NCBI GenBank assembly: GCA_030587505.1
Contig: JAUQYY010000159.1
Span: 1 to 5,652 of the forward strand
Reading direction: 5' to 3'
Length of the DNA stretch: 5,652 nucleotides
Source: Candidatus Sigynarchaeota archaeon
Lineage (GTDB): Archaea; Asgardarchaeota; Jordarchaeia; Jordarchaeales; Jordarchaeaceae
In this document: positions 1-5,381 of the stretch, piece by piece
Position numbering within the stretch: the first letter of the stretch is position 1
How the letters are laid out: each line of letters opens with the position of its first letter
Made by a program: the position numbers and the translations under genes
The notes under the pieces: model-generated
Seen by the model: only the letters and a program-made list of their open reading frames with translations
Databases searched by the model: none
What the model was told of the DNA's origin: nothing

Positions 1-900
1 TACTATCTCTCTATAATTTGAAATTATGGCTTTGATTGTAGGATATGAGAAAAATTTCTTGAAAGGTGAAAAATATACTCTAGGTGCGGCGCTCCCTCCT
101 TCGACACCGGGAACTTTCACTCCCTTGCCTTCTATATTGTAACATAAGCCTGCAAATCCCAACAGTTGGTCGAGAGGAGACGCATAAATAGAGAAAACTT
201 CTTTTTTCGCATCGTTAATAATTCTTTCCACAAGTTCTTTAAAGGAGAGCAAGTACTCGTCACTAATGGTAAGCTTATCAAATCCTAGAACGCCTATTCC
301 TAGTAACCTCCCCGAAATGTTAGATGCGTATGAAACAAGATAATTAGTTACTTGTGGATTTAGTAACAATTCATAATCCCCAATGAGTAGGATCGGCATA
401 AGATTATCTCTTAGTCCCTGTGTTATTTCAAGCAGTTTTGTGTTAAGTTCAAACCATGAATCATTTTCCTCCATTATTGGAAAATAGGGGGGAATATAGT
501 AAGCAAGCTTGGATTTTTTCGGTAACTTCTCCTCTATCCACATTTCCAAACTTTTCTGCTGTTTCTCCACGACGCTTTCCTGAAATTTAATAACCTTTTC
601 AACAAATTTTTCGAGATTGATGTCCCTCAAATTAGAAGGCTCTACTTCATAAGTTTCGGCTAAACGTTCTACTGTAAGTTTCTTTTTCACATCTTGGAAA
701 ATTAATGGATGAAAATACCAAGTGGACGGATCAATTAAATAATCCTTGTTCGTGGTCATAAGAAGTTTGGCGAATGATGTTTCGTAAATTTTGAGGATAT
801 GGGCTTCACTGAGCAGCAAATCGAAGTGTTCACCGCTTTCAATTGCATCCCCGTCCTGGGGGAGGTACCTTATTGCGACAATTCTTTTTTCATTAGTCAT
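1..900 (-). CDS. Unknown protein of at least 300 aa, C-terminus beyond the left edge
   Basis: I translated the minus strand from the ATG at 900 to position 1 by hand. It gives 300 uninterrupted codons and no stop, so this is a real gene cut by the window edge. I do not recognise the family. The protein is soluble-looking, with no signal peptide or membrane segment. Hydrophobic strand-like stretches recur around residues 53-58 (DYLIDP), 131-142 (with YYIPPYFPI), 168-176 (MPILLIGDY), 198-208 and 234-241. They are separated by helix-like charged segments, with a probable long helix at about 97-125. This spacing would suit an alpha/beta or TIM-barrel-like fold, but that is inference. A Gly/Pro-rich loop lies at about 256-273. 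The start overlaps the stop of the upstream nuclease-like gene (ATGACTAA), so the two are probably translationally coupled and act together. Base composition is low in GC (15 of 60 in positions 1-60). Confidence 0.85.
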   Translation of the reverse strand, partial: MTNEKRIVAIRYLPQDGDAIESGEHFDLLLSEAHILKIYETSFAKLLMTTNKDYLIDPSTWYFHPLIFQDVKKKLTVERLAETYEVEPSNLRDINLEKFVEKVIKFQESVVEKQQKSLEMWIEEKLPKKSKLAYYIPPYFPIMEENDSWFELNTKLLEITQGLRDNLMPILLIGDYELLLNPQVTNYLVSYASNISGRLLGIGVLGFDKLTISDEYLLSFKELVERIINDAKKEVFSIYASPLDQLLGFAGLCYNIEGKGVKVPGVEGGSAAPRVYFSPFKKFFSYPTIKAIISNYREIV

Positions 901-1243
901 GGATTATCTTAGCTTCCTTTCTGTTTACTTCAATCAATCCAATGTTATAGTACTTGAAAATTTCCTTATCAGCTCTCTTTATATTTCTATGCCATAATGC
1001 TACATACGCTTTTGAGAAAAAGAATGAGTTAATGTAGGCTTGGTAGAGCGCCTCCTCCCATTTTTTGACTTTTAGTTCAACAGCCACTTTTTTTTCTTCT
1101 TCGCCCACCTTAAAAAACACAAGGTCTACTCTTTTTCTGCTCATCGGAATCTTTATCTCCCGCCCATAAACATCAAACCCCATGGTCGAAAAAAGATTAA
1201 TAACCGGTTTGTAGAGAATGCTTTCTCTAGGCATGATTCTCAT
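893..1243 (-). CDS. PD-(D/E)XK nuclease-like small protein
   Basis: This 116-aa protein has the core signature of the PD-(D/E)XK nuclease fold. D40 sits in a strand (RVDLVFF), E56 and K58 lie in the next strand (VAVELKVK), and Q68 with Y70 follow on a helix (ALYQAY), as in many restriction-endonuclease-like and Holliday-junction-resolvase-like proteins. E7 could be the helix-1 acidic residue. All expected catalytic positions appear intact, so a Mg-dependent nuclease is plausible; the substrate is unknown. At 116 aa it is a minimal domain with nothing added. The ATG at 1243 has GGTGA only 3 nt upstream. The second ATG, at 1234 (residue 4), has a wider gap of 12 nt, so the start is uncertain by three residues. 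A weak TATA-like AATTAAAG lies near 1271-1278 on this strand. The gene overlaps the next one by 8 nt. Confidence 0.8.
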   Translation of the reverse strand: MRIMPRESILYKPVINLFSTMGFDVYGREIKIPMSRKRVDLVFFKVGEEEKKVAVELKVKKWEEALYQAYINSFFFSKAYVALWHRNIKRADKEIFKYYNIGLIEVNRKEAKIIHD

Positions 1244-1257
1244 AATTCACCGTTTCC

Positions 1258-1265
1258 TTTATAAG
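1258..1265 (+). promoter_or_regulatory. TATA box for the antitoxin/PIN operon
   Basis: TTTATAAG matches the archaeal TATA consensus. A start site about 25 bp downstream would fall near 1285-1290, leaving a short leader that still contains the purine-rich AAGAAGGGAT (1287-1294) before the ATG at 1300. The sequence is nearly symmetric (TTATAAA on the other strand), but it lies too close to the leftward ATG at 1243 to serve that gene except as a nearly leaderless mRNA. The whole divergent gap is only 56 bp, so binding of a regulator here could affect both directions. Confidence 0.6.
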
Positions 1266-1299
1266 AATTCCCTTTAATTGTTCCAAGAAGGGATCAAAA

Positions 1300-1887
1300 A
1301 TGACTGCGTTATCAATTTTAAACCTACTGGCCTTATTGTTGTACGTCCAAGGAAAAGGTGGAAGTAAAGGGGAGCCCATAGTTGGTAAGACAAAGCTAGA
1401 TAAACTCCTTTTTCTCGCTAAAATGACTTTGGAGGATTCAGGTGAAGAAGTTGAGGGTGAATTCATACCATACAGACAGGGGGCCTACTTGTTGCAACTC
1501 GAAGGTATAATTGATACCGCTCAGTCTCTCGGGATCCTCAAGATTGAAAGAAACGATGAACTTATTTACCGTATGCCAGAGGAGGGAATCAAAAAGGTTG
1601 AAAGGGTGTTGATTCCGAAAATAAACCCCATGCTTCTTGATAAAGTAAGGGAAATCAAAACGAAATACAACGATCTTCCCGAAGATCTACTTCTAGCCGT
1701 CGCTTACCTGAAATACCCAGATTATACTATCCGTTCAGAGATAAAGAACCAAGTGTTTCGCAGCTTACTTAAGTACCTGAAAGAGTTTAATGAACTTCCC
1801 GAGAAGCTGGGAATCACAAGGGAAGACGTAGAGAAATTATCACTTGAAGCTAGGAAGAGAACCCTCAAGAGGCTAGGAATCGCATGA
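1300..1887 (+). CDS. Probable antitoxin, SocA/Panacea (DUF4065/YwgA)-like
   Basis: This 195-aa soluble protein has an N-terminal helical domain with the pattern typical of SocA/Panacea-type antitoxins. K30-T-K-L-DKLLFLA (about 30-40) resembles the 'LQKLLYLA' helix, and FIPYRQGAYLLQLEG (about 55-69) resembles the aromatic-Tyr-Gly-Pro/Ala-Tyr segment. A 'GIL' turn and a basic/acidic wing follow at about 78-92. The C-terminal half (about 95-195) is helical and Lys/Arg/Glu-rich and is not typical of the minimal domain; it may contact the toxin or RNA. In the family, such proteins neutralise a toxin encoded next to them. Here the next gene is a PIN nuclease whose start overlaps this stop by ATGA, the usual antitoxin-first order. 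The ATG at 1300 has AGAAGGGAT upstream and a TATA box at 1258. Family assignment is by motif memory; the gene itself is certain. Confidence 0.6.
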   Translation: MTALSILNLLALLLYVQGKGGSKGEPIVGKTKLDKLLFLAKMTLEDSGEEVEGEFIPYRQGAYLLQLEGIIDTAQSLGILKIERNDELIYRMPEEGIKKVERVLIPKINPMLLDKVREIKTKYNDLPEDLLLAVAYLKYPDYTIRSEIKNQVFRSLLKYLKEFNELPEKLGITREDVEKLSLEARKRTLKRLGIA

Positions 1888-2360
1888 AAAGTGTCATCAT
1901 AGATACTAATGTTCTTTTCTCTGGCCTACTTTTCGAAGGCAACGAAAGAAAGGTTCTGGAACGTATCTTACAGGGCATGCTTACAATCGGTGAAAAAATT
2001 GAATTTATTTTTCCAGAATTCATCTACCAGGAAATAGTAGATGTGTTAAAGAGGAAAAAGGCCCCCGAAACTATGCTTCTACTTGTTGAAATGATGTATG
2101 AGGCCGAAAGCACAATCAAAATTTCAATCAACAAAATCATCGACTACATAGAAAAAGCGAAGGTATTGCTTAAGAGTGAAACGCATAAGGATATACCCGT
2201 TATCGCCTCCGCTTTAGCTTCTAACCCGGATTATTTGATAACAGGAGACAAAAGGCTCCACAGGGACCTCGGACGAAACATAAACGACCCAAACTCTCAA
2301 CCAGTAAAAATTGGGAGAACCCTTGTAATTTTTCCCAAAGAAGCCCTCAATCTCCTCTGA
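1884..2360 (+). CDS. PIN-domain ribonuclease (VapC-like toxin)
   Basis: This 158-aa protein is a single PIN domain of normal length. It opens with strand VIIDTNVLFSGLL, placing D7 in the DTN motif. The second acidic residue is E50 (FIYQEIVDVL), the third D103 (HKDIPVIASAL) and the fourth D122 in ITGDKRL. All four metal-binding acids are present, so it should be an active Mg/Mn-dependent RNase, probably cytoplasmic and acting on tRNA, rRNA or mRNA as VapC-family toxins do. The ATG at 1884 overlaps the upstream stop as ATGA, with AGGA a few bases before it. The upstream gene is therefore the likely cognate antitoxin. No AbrB- or ribbon-helix-helix-type VapB partner is visible. A non-toxin PIN role in RNA maturation is the main alternative, less likely given the pairing. 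Confidence 0.85.
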   Translation: MKSVIIDTNVLFSGLLFEGNERKVLERILQGMLTIGEKIEFIFPEFIYQEIVDVLKRKKAPETMLLLVEMMYEAESTIKISINKIIDYIEKAKVLLKSETHKDIPVIASALASNPDYLITGDKRLHRDLGRNINDPNSQPVKIGRTLVIFPKEALNLL

Positions 2361-2410
2361 AAAACTAAGTAACCAAACTACCATTCTTCACACGCAATCT
2401 CAAGAATTAA

Positions 2411-2440
2411 ACCGAAAAAATAAGAGTTAGAACAAAAAAA
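2411..2440 (-). terminator. Oligo-T tracts ending the leftward BtrH-like cluster
   Basis: On the minus strand, T7 (2440-2434) and T6 (2420-2415) lie about 90-115 nt past the stop of the BtrH-like gene at 2528. Thermococcales RNA polymerase terminates efficiently at oligo-T tracts even without a strong hairpin. A weak AGAAC/GTTCT inverted repeat flanks the first tract (2429-2433 and 2446-2450). Confidence 0.45.
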
Positions 2441-2490
2441 GGGAGGTTCTCTCGCACCGACATTGATTTTAATGTATAGCTCTACGGTTT

Positions 2491-2515
2491 CTCAAGAGCG
2501 AACATTTCTCTTAAG
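2491..2515 (-). other. Stem-loop just downstream of the BtrH-like stop
   Basis: CTCAAGAG (2491-2498) and CTCTTAAG (2508-2515) form an 8-bp stem with a 9-nt loop. The one imperfect pair is G-U in leftward RNA but A-C in rightward RNA, so the hairpin favours leftward transcripts. It begins 13 nt after the stop codon of the 2528-3745 gene and could protect the mRNA 3' end or assist termination at the T-tracts further on. Confidence 0.35.
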
Positions 2516-2527
2516 TGGGAAAACTAG

Positions 2528-3745
2528 TTAGATTTTGAGTACTTCGTATAATTCTTTGAACGCTTTCTTCTCTATCTCTCCGCACTCTGCGATAATGTTT
2601 ACTATTTCAGGGATGAACTCTGTGAAGCCCGGTGCCTCTGGAACCGCCTTTTTGACAGCTTCACTCAGTTCGTCATCCAGAAGTTTGGCTTTCTCCATGT
2701 AGCCTTCCCTGCTTTCCATTACCGTTCTTTCCTTCTCATCGAATATTTCGCGAATCCTTCGCACGTTTGGCAGCTCGTCTGGAAGGAAGAGTTTGGCTGC
2801 TTGGGTCCATTTCTTCGCTGCCTCCGCGATCTCAGTCGAGGCCGCCTCCAGGTCGGGGAGGTCGAGTATCTCACTCGCTTCGAGCAAGAATCTGCTGTAC
2901 ATTCTCCTAAAAAGTCCACCGCCGGTTCCACCCTTCTCGATGTAAATGTAGGTGTTGAACATCGCCATGAGAAGTTCAGAGTCCCCGTAAATCTTCGGCC
3001 ACTCCCTGAGCCTTCTGGGAATAAGGTCGAAAGCCTTAACACCCAGGTTTTTAATCGGGGGATTCAAAAAATCCGCCATGTTCTGCCTAATCGCCTCCGG
3101 TAAGACCTCTCTCAGGTCTCTGAGCCGCTTGGGAAACTCGAAACTCAGCATCTTGTTTCTGGGTGCGAATGGAGGGTGCTTCGAGCCGTGGGCCTCTACA
3201 AACTCCCTGACGGTGGCTAGGGAGGGTTTCATCAAACGGTCGGAAACAAAAACTGTGTCGTTCACCTCGTCGATTCCATAGACGACAACCACGTGTCCCC
3301 CGAAGTGCGCCTCCTCGGGAAGGCACAGATACCCGAGAAACGCCATGTCCACGTTCACGTAGCCAGGCTGGCCAGAAACAAGAACCCCCTTAAGATGGGT
3401 GTACGCCTTTTTAGTGCTCAAAGTCCTGTACAGTTTTACCCCTATCCCCAGTCGGTCACAGACGGTCTTCTCAAACTCGTAAAACTTGGCATTCCCACGA
3501 CCACCTATAAAAGGAACACTGTTCTTCACAGCCCAGTAAACAAGCCCGAGACCCGAACCCAATCCAAGAAGCATATCCTCCGAAAGGTCAAACCCATTAT
3601 AGAGAAAAACTTTCCGCAGCGAACACGTGACGCAGTGATCCCCCGGAAGATACCTAAAACCCTTCAGTATAATCCGGTCCGAACCCACAAACCCTCCAGT
3701 TTTCCCCACTTTCGAATCGTTTCTCGATTCTCTCGTCGTCTTCAC
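2528..3745 (-). CDS. BtrH N-terminal/DUF4872-family protein (papain/C39-like fold)
   Basis: This 405-aa protein resembles the family of butirosin biosynthesis protein H, an acyltransferase. The N-terminal domain (about 28-172) has the expected Cys region (GDHCVTCSLRK, C38 or C41), then LSEDMLLGLGSGLG (54-67), then the His segment HFGGHVVVVYGID (H151) and an Asp-containing strand (FVSDR, D169). This is a Cys-His-Asp arrangement as in papain or C39 enzymes. The C-terminal helical part (about 185-400) has the DUF4872 hallmark GTGGGLFRRMYSRFL (273-287). Its substrate here is unknown; acyl transfer or amide chemistry is inferred. The start is doubtful: GTG 3745 has only a weak GGAAGG before it, and residues 1-23 look unlike the family. 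GTG 3688 (residue 20) has GGAGGG only 3 nt upstream, and family similarity seems to begin near residue 26. It is last in the padR cluster. Confidence 0.8.
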   Translation of the reverse strand: MKTTRESRNDSKVGKTGGFVGSDRIILKGFRYLPGDHCVTCSLRKVFLYNGFDLSEDMLLGLGSGLGLVYWAVKNSVPFIGGRGNAKFYEFEKTVCDRLGIGVKLYRTLSTKKAYTHLKGVLVSGQPGYVNVDMAFLGYLCLPEEAHFGGHVVVVYGIDEVNDTVFVSDRLMKPSLATVREFVEAHGSKHPPFAPRNKMLSFEFPKRLRDLREVLPEAIRQNMADFLNPPIKNLGVKAFDLIPRRLREWPKIYGDSELLMAMFNTYIYIEKGGTGGGLFRRMYSRFLLEASEILDLPDLEAASTEIAEAAKKWTQAAKLFLPDELPNVRRIREIFDEKERTVMESREGYMEKAKLLDDELSEAVKKAVPEAPGFTEFIPEIVNIIAECGEIEKKAFKELYEVLKI

Positions 3746-3865
3746 ATCCTTCCATACTCGATATTATCCTCCAAAGAGTCCAATGGTTTGCAACCTCACT
3801 GAGGACGGACATTTTTTGGTTTGAGTGAATGGTTTTCCCCTCTCCTTTTTGTCTTCACCTTTCCT

Positions 3866-4488
3866 TCATTTCTCCTTCACTGGTTGGCGTAGTATTGTTT
3901 TCATCCTTTCCTCGGGGACCCGCCTCGGGTCTGATAGGTAGATTTCGTGGTGCGGACCGTTTACAACAAGGTTTTTCTCTTCCATCAGCTTCCTCATCTT
4001 CTCCAGCGATTCGGGTTCGGTTGAGTAGGGTCCCACGTGTAACACTTGTACACACTTTCCCTCGTTTATCCTTTCAAGGGTGACCTGTCAACGTGTTTCA
4101 CACCCTTCTTGGCAACCTCCTCCTTCGCTCTTTCAACGTCCTCCGGCGTTACGAACTCCGGCATGCGGATGAGAAGCTTCCAACACCACTCTTCACGGGG
4201 AACCTCCGTGTACGGTTTATCGGACTCCACCCACCACAAACCCTCAAGTTTAGCAACTGTAAAGTCCCTGCCACTCTTCTTCATCAGGTTCTTAACCCCG
4301 TAGGCAAGGGTGTAGAGGGCTCCCACCTTGGCCGAGAATTCCTCTCCGCCAGGTGCACCCTTACCCTCTATCGCAAGGAAGCTTCCCTCACCAAACTCAA
4401 CTATCTCAGGAGTAGTCCTCGCCCGGTAATACTCCTTGTACTCCTTCGCCAAATCCACCTTATTCGCACCCAACTCTTTCACCTCCAC
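3866..4488 (-). pseudogene. GyrI-like small-molecule-binding protein, frameshifted
   Basis: The open frame from 4488 encodes 140 aa and stops at 4066, but family-like coding continues in another frame. After residue 135 (R, codon 4086-4084) the frame beginning at 4084 reads VTLERINEG, then CVQVLHVGPYSTEP, NGPHHEIYLSDPRR and KTILRQPV, and stops at 3866. Restoring one base near 4084-4087 gives a 207-aa protein, matching my recollection of archaeal GyrI-like/COG4832-type proteins. These have a SOUL/GyrI fold binding hydrophobic ligands. Visible N-terminal features include GSFLAIEGKGAPGG (35-48), KLEGLWWV and WKLLIRMPEFVTPE. No slippery heptamer is seen, so programmed frameshifting is unlikely; a sequencing error is possible. 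GTG 4488 is the longest start, but TTG 4473 (residue 6) follows a full GGAGGTGA by 5 nt and is probably the true start. The neighbours are PadR upstream and BtrH-like downstream. Confidence 0.85.
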
Positions 4489-4537
4489 CCATTTTCCTGA
4501 GCACGCAACGAGCAGCCGAGTCTAACCTCAATTTCAC
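4460..4537 (-). other. Possible 25-aa leader ORF or gene remnant between padR and the GyrI-like gene
   Basis: Immediately after the padR stop, GGAGAT (4550-4545) sits 7 nt before GTG 4537, an ideal initiation arrangement. The frame it serves is only 25 codons (MKLRLDSAARCV..., stop at 4460) and overlaps the start of the GyrI-like gene out of frame. It may be a translated leader coupling padR to the next gene, or the surviving 5' end of a lost gene. I see no recognisable domain. Confidence 0.25.
4479..4486 (-). promoter_or_regulatory. Strong Shine-Dalgarno deciding the GyrI-like start
   Basis: GGAGGTGA matches the full archaeal anti-Shine-Dalgarno. It lies inside the longest possible reading frame but 5 nt before TTG 4473, which makes residue 6 of the long frame the probable initiator. 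Confidence 0.6.
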
Positions 4538-4552
4538 AATTTGAATCTCCTT

Positions 4553-5140
4553 TTAGTCTATGATTTCCATTCTGATTTCGCCTGACTCGATTCGCTTCAC
4601 CACGCTGCGGAGCCACCTCATCTCGGCGAGCAGCAGCCTGTAGGGGCGCTCAAAAAGGAGCACTGCGATATCGTTGCCAGCCCTCCCGAAAAACCGGATT
4701 CTCTCCCTGTAGAACCTCTTCTTGGACTCCAGCTTTTCGAGGTACCTGTTTAGCGCCATGAGTACCTCACGCTTGGAGAGAACAGGGAGATTGGCCAGGC
4801 CGAGGTCGAAAGTGGATTTCTGCTTCACGGGGTTTGAGAGACAGTTGAAGACTTCCTCTTTGAGCTTCTCGAGGCCCTCTCGGGTAATTCTGTAGATTTT
4901 CCGTGGGCGGTTTTTCTCGTCCAGAGTGGTTTCACTTGTGAGCAAACCCTTCCTTTCAAGCCTGCTGAGCGTGTTGTAGACGGAGGAGAACCTGATGTCA
5001 ACCCAGTTTCTTATACCCCTATGCTCAATTATCTTCTCTATTTCATAGCCGTGCCTCGGCTTCTCGTTCACGATACCGAGAATGCAGATATCAGTGCTTA
5101 GTGTGGGTTCTTTCTCTGACAAGATTATCACATATTCCAA
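4553..5140 (-). CDS. PadR-family transcriptional regulator
   Basis: This protein of up to 195 aa is a DNA-binding repressor of the PadR family, which senses phenolic or other small molecules. The N-terminal winged helix (about 12-95) has the family marks: LSTDICILGIV, the HGYEI helix (30-34), the recognition helix SSVYNTLSRLERKGLL (52-67) and the wing RPRKIYRITREGLEKL (78-93). A C-terminal helical dimerisation domain follows (about 108-190), with a coiled-coil-like stretch rich in Lys, Arg and Glu, as in subfamily-1 PadR proteins. TTG 5140 is the longest start. GTG 5131 and TTG 5122 are alternatives; TTG 5122 has TGTGAT with a 4-nt gap and removes six non-typical residues. A TATA box and twin palindromes lie just upstream, indicating autoregulation. 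It heads the leftward cluster with the GyrI-like and BtrH-like genes. Confidence 0.9.
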   Translation of the reverse strand: MEYVIILSEKEPTLSTDICILGIVNEKPRHGYEIEKIIEHRGIRNWVDIRFSSVYNTLSRLERKGLLTSETTLDEKNRPRKIYRITREGLEKLKEEVFNCLSNPVKQKSTFDLGLANLPVLSKREVLMALNRYLEKLESKKRFYRERIRFFGRAGNDIAVLLFERPYRLLLAEMRWLRSVVKRIESGEIRMEIID

Positions 5141-5142
5141 CG

Positions 5143-5156
5143 ATAGAATATTCTAT
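5143..5156. promoter_or_regulatory. Candidate PadR operator 1 (perfect 14-bp palindrome)
   Basis: ATAGAATATTCTAT is a perfect inverted repeat centred at 5149.5, between the padR TATA box and its start codon. Its position around or just after the predicted transcription start fits a repressor site. It shares the 10-bp core AGAATATTCT with operator 2. Confidence 0.65.
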
Positions 5157-5159
5157 TCA

Positions 5160-5171
5160 TAGAATATTCTA
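5160..5171. promoter_or_regulatory. Candidate PadR operator 2 (perfect 12-bp palindrome)
   Basis: TAGAATATTCTA, centred at 5165.5, repeats the core of operator 1 exactly 16 bp away. It lies immediately downstream of the TATA box, where bound protein would block polymerase recruitment. Confidence 0.65.
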
Positions 5172-5177
5172 ATCATG

Positions 5178-5187
5178 TAATATAAAA
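5178..5187 (-). promoter_or_regulatory. TATA box of padR
   Basis: TTTTATATTA on the minus strand matches the archaeal TATA consensus. Initiation about 25 bp downstream would be near 5158, giving a leader of about 18 nt to TTG 5140 or 36 nt to TTG 5122, with operator 2 covering the start-site region. Confidence 0.6.
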
Positions 5188-5281
5188 CCTACTGTCTACC
5201 ACCAGCACCAAGAGAAAAAACGTCCAAAACCCTCTCATAAAAATCAAACATCTCCCATCAAAGAATCACCGCAGCTCGTTT

Positions 5282-5377
5282 AAGGTCTCAGCCATAAATC
5301 TAGCGTGCAGGGAGTAACAAGAAAGGAAGAACCGCGAGCTCGCAATTCCGAGGCTTCCCGCATTGCTCTGAGACCTT
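5282..5377. other. Long imperfect hairpin, possible structured RNA
   Basis: AAGGTCTCAG (5282-5291) is an exact reverse complement of CTGAGACCTT (5368-5377). Inside it, 5302-5314 pairs with 5355-5367: AGCG with TGCT plus a G-U pair, TGC with GCA, and GGGAG with TTCCC, with single-base bulges and a 10-nt bulge at 5292-5301. Together these give about 22 pairs in 96 nt. The apical region holds the palindrome GCGAGCTCGC (5334-5343). No reading frame accounts for it. It could be a guide or regulatory RNA from either strand, or a small mobile-repeat remnant. I found no clear C/D or H/ACA box set. Confidence 0.35.
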
Positions 5378-5381
5378 TTAG

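Noticed and set aside
791..997. 68-codon plus-strand frame
   Set aside because: It is antisense to the continuous leftward coding of the two overlapping genes at 1-1243.
1227..1466. 79-codon minus-strand frame opposite the antitoxin start
   Set aside because: It covers the divergent promoter and lies antisense to the well-supported 1300-1887 gene; Ser/Pro-rich and without a domain.
2719..3802. Several open frames of 67-169 codons on both strands within the BtrH-like gene
   Set aside because: They are shadows of the 2528-3745 gene: no family resemblance, odd residue composition rich in Arg, Ser and Pro, and no ribosome binding sites.
4080..4090. Programmed frameshift in the GyrI-like gene
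   Set aside because: The site (GACAGGTCACCC) has no slippery heptamer or following strong hairpin; a one-base deletion or sequencing error is simpler.
3829..4500. Plus-strand frames opposite the GyrI-like gene, including one of 135 codons
   Set aside because: The minus strand carries recognisable GyrI-like coding across this stretch in two frames, so the plus-strand frames are incidental.
5189..5251. 20-codon frame on the minus strand (MFDFYERVLDVF..., stop TAG) just before the padR promoter
   Set aside because: GGTGAT is 13 nt away, too far for good initiation, and no domain is visible; other tiny frames (starts at 5295 and 5258) overlap it. It may be a gene remnant but cannot be supported.
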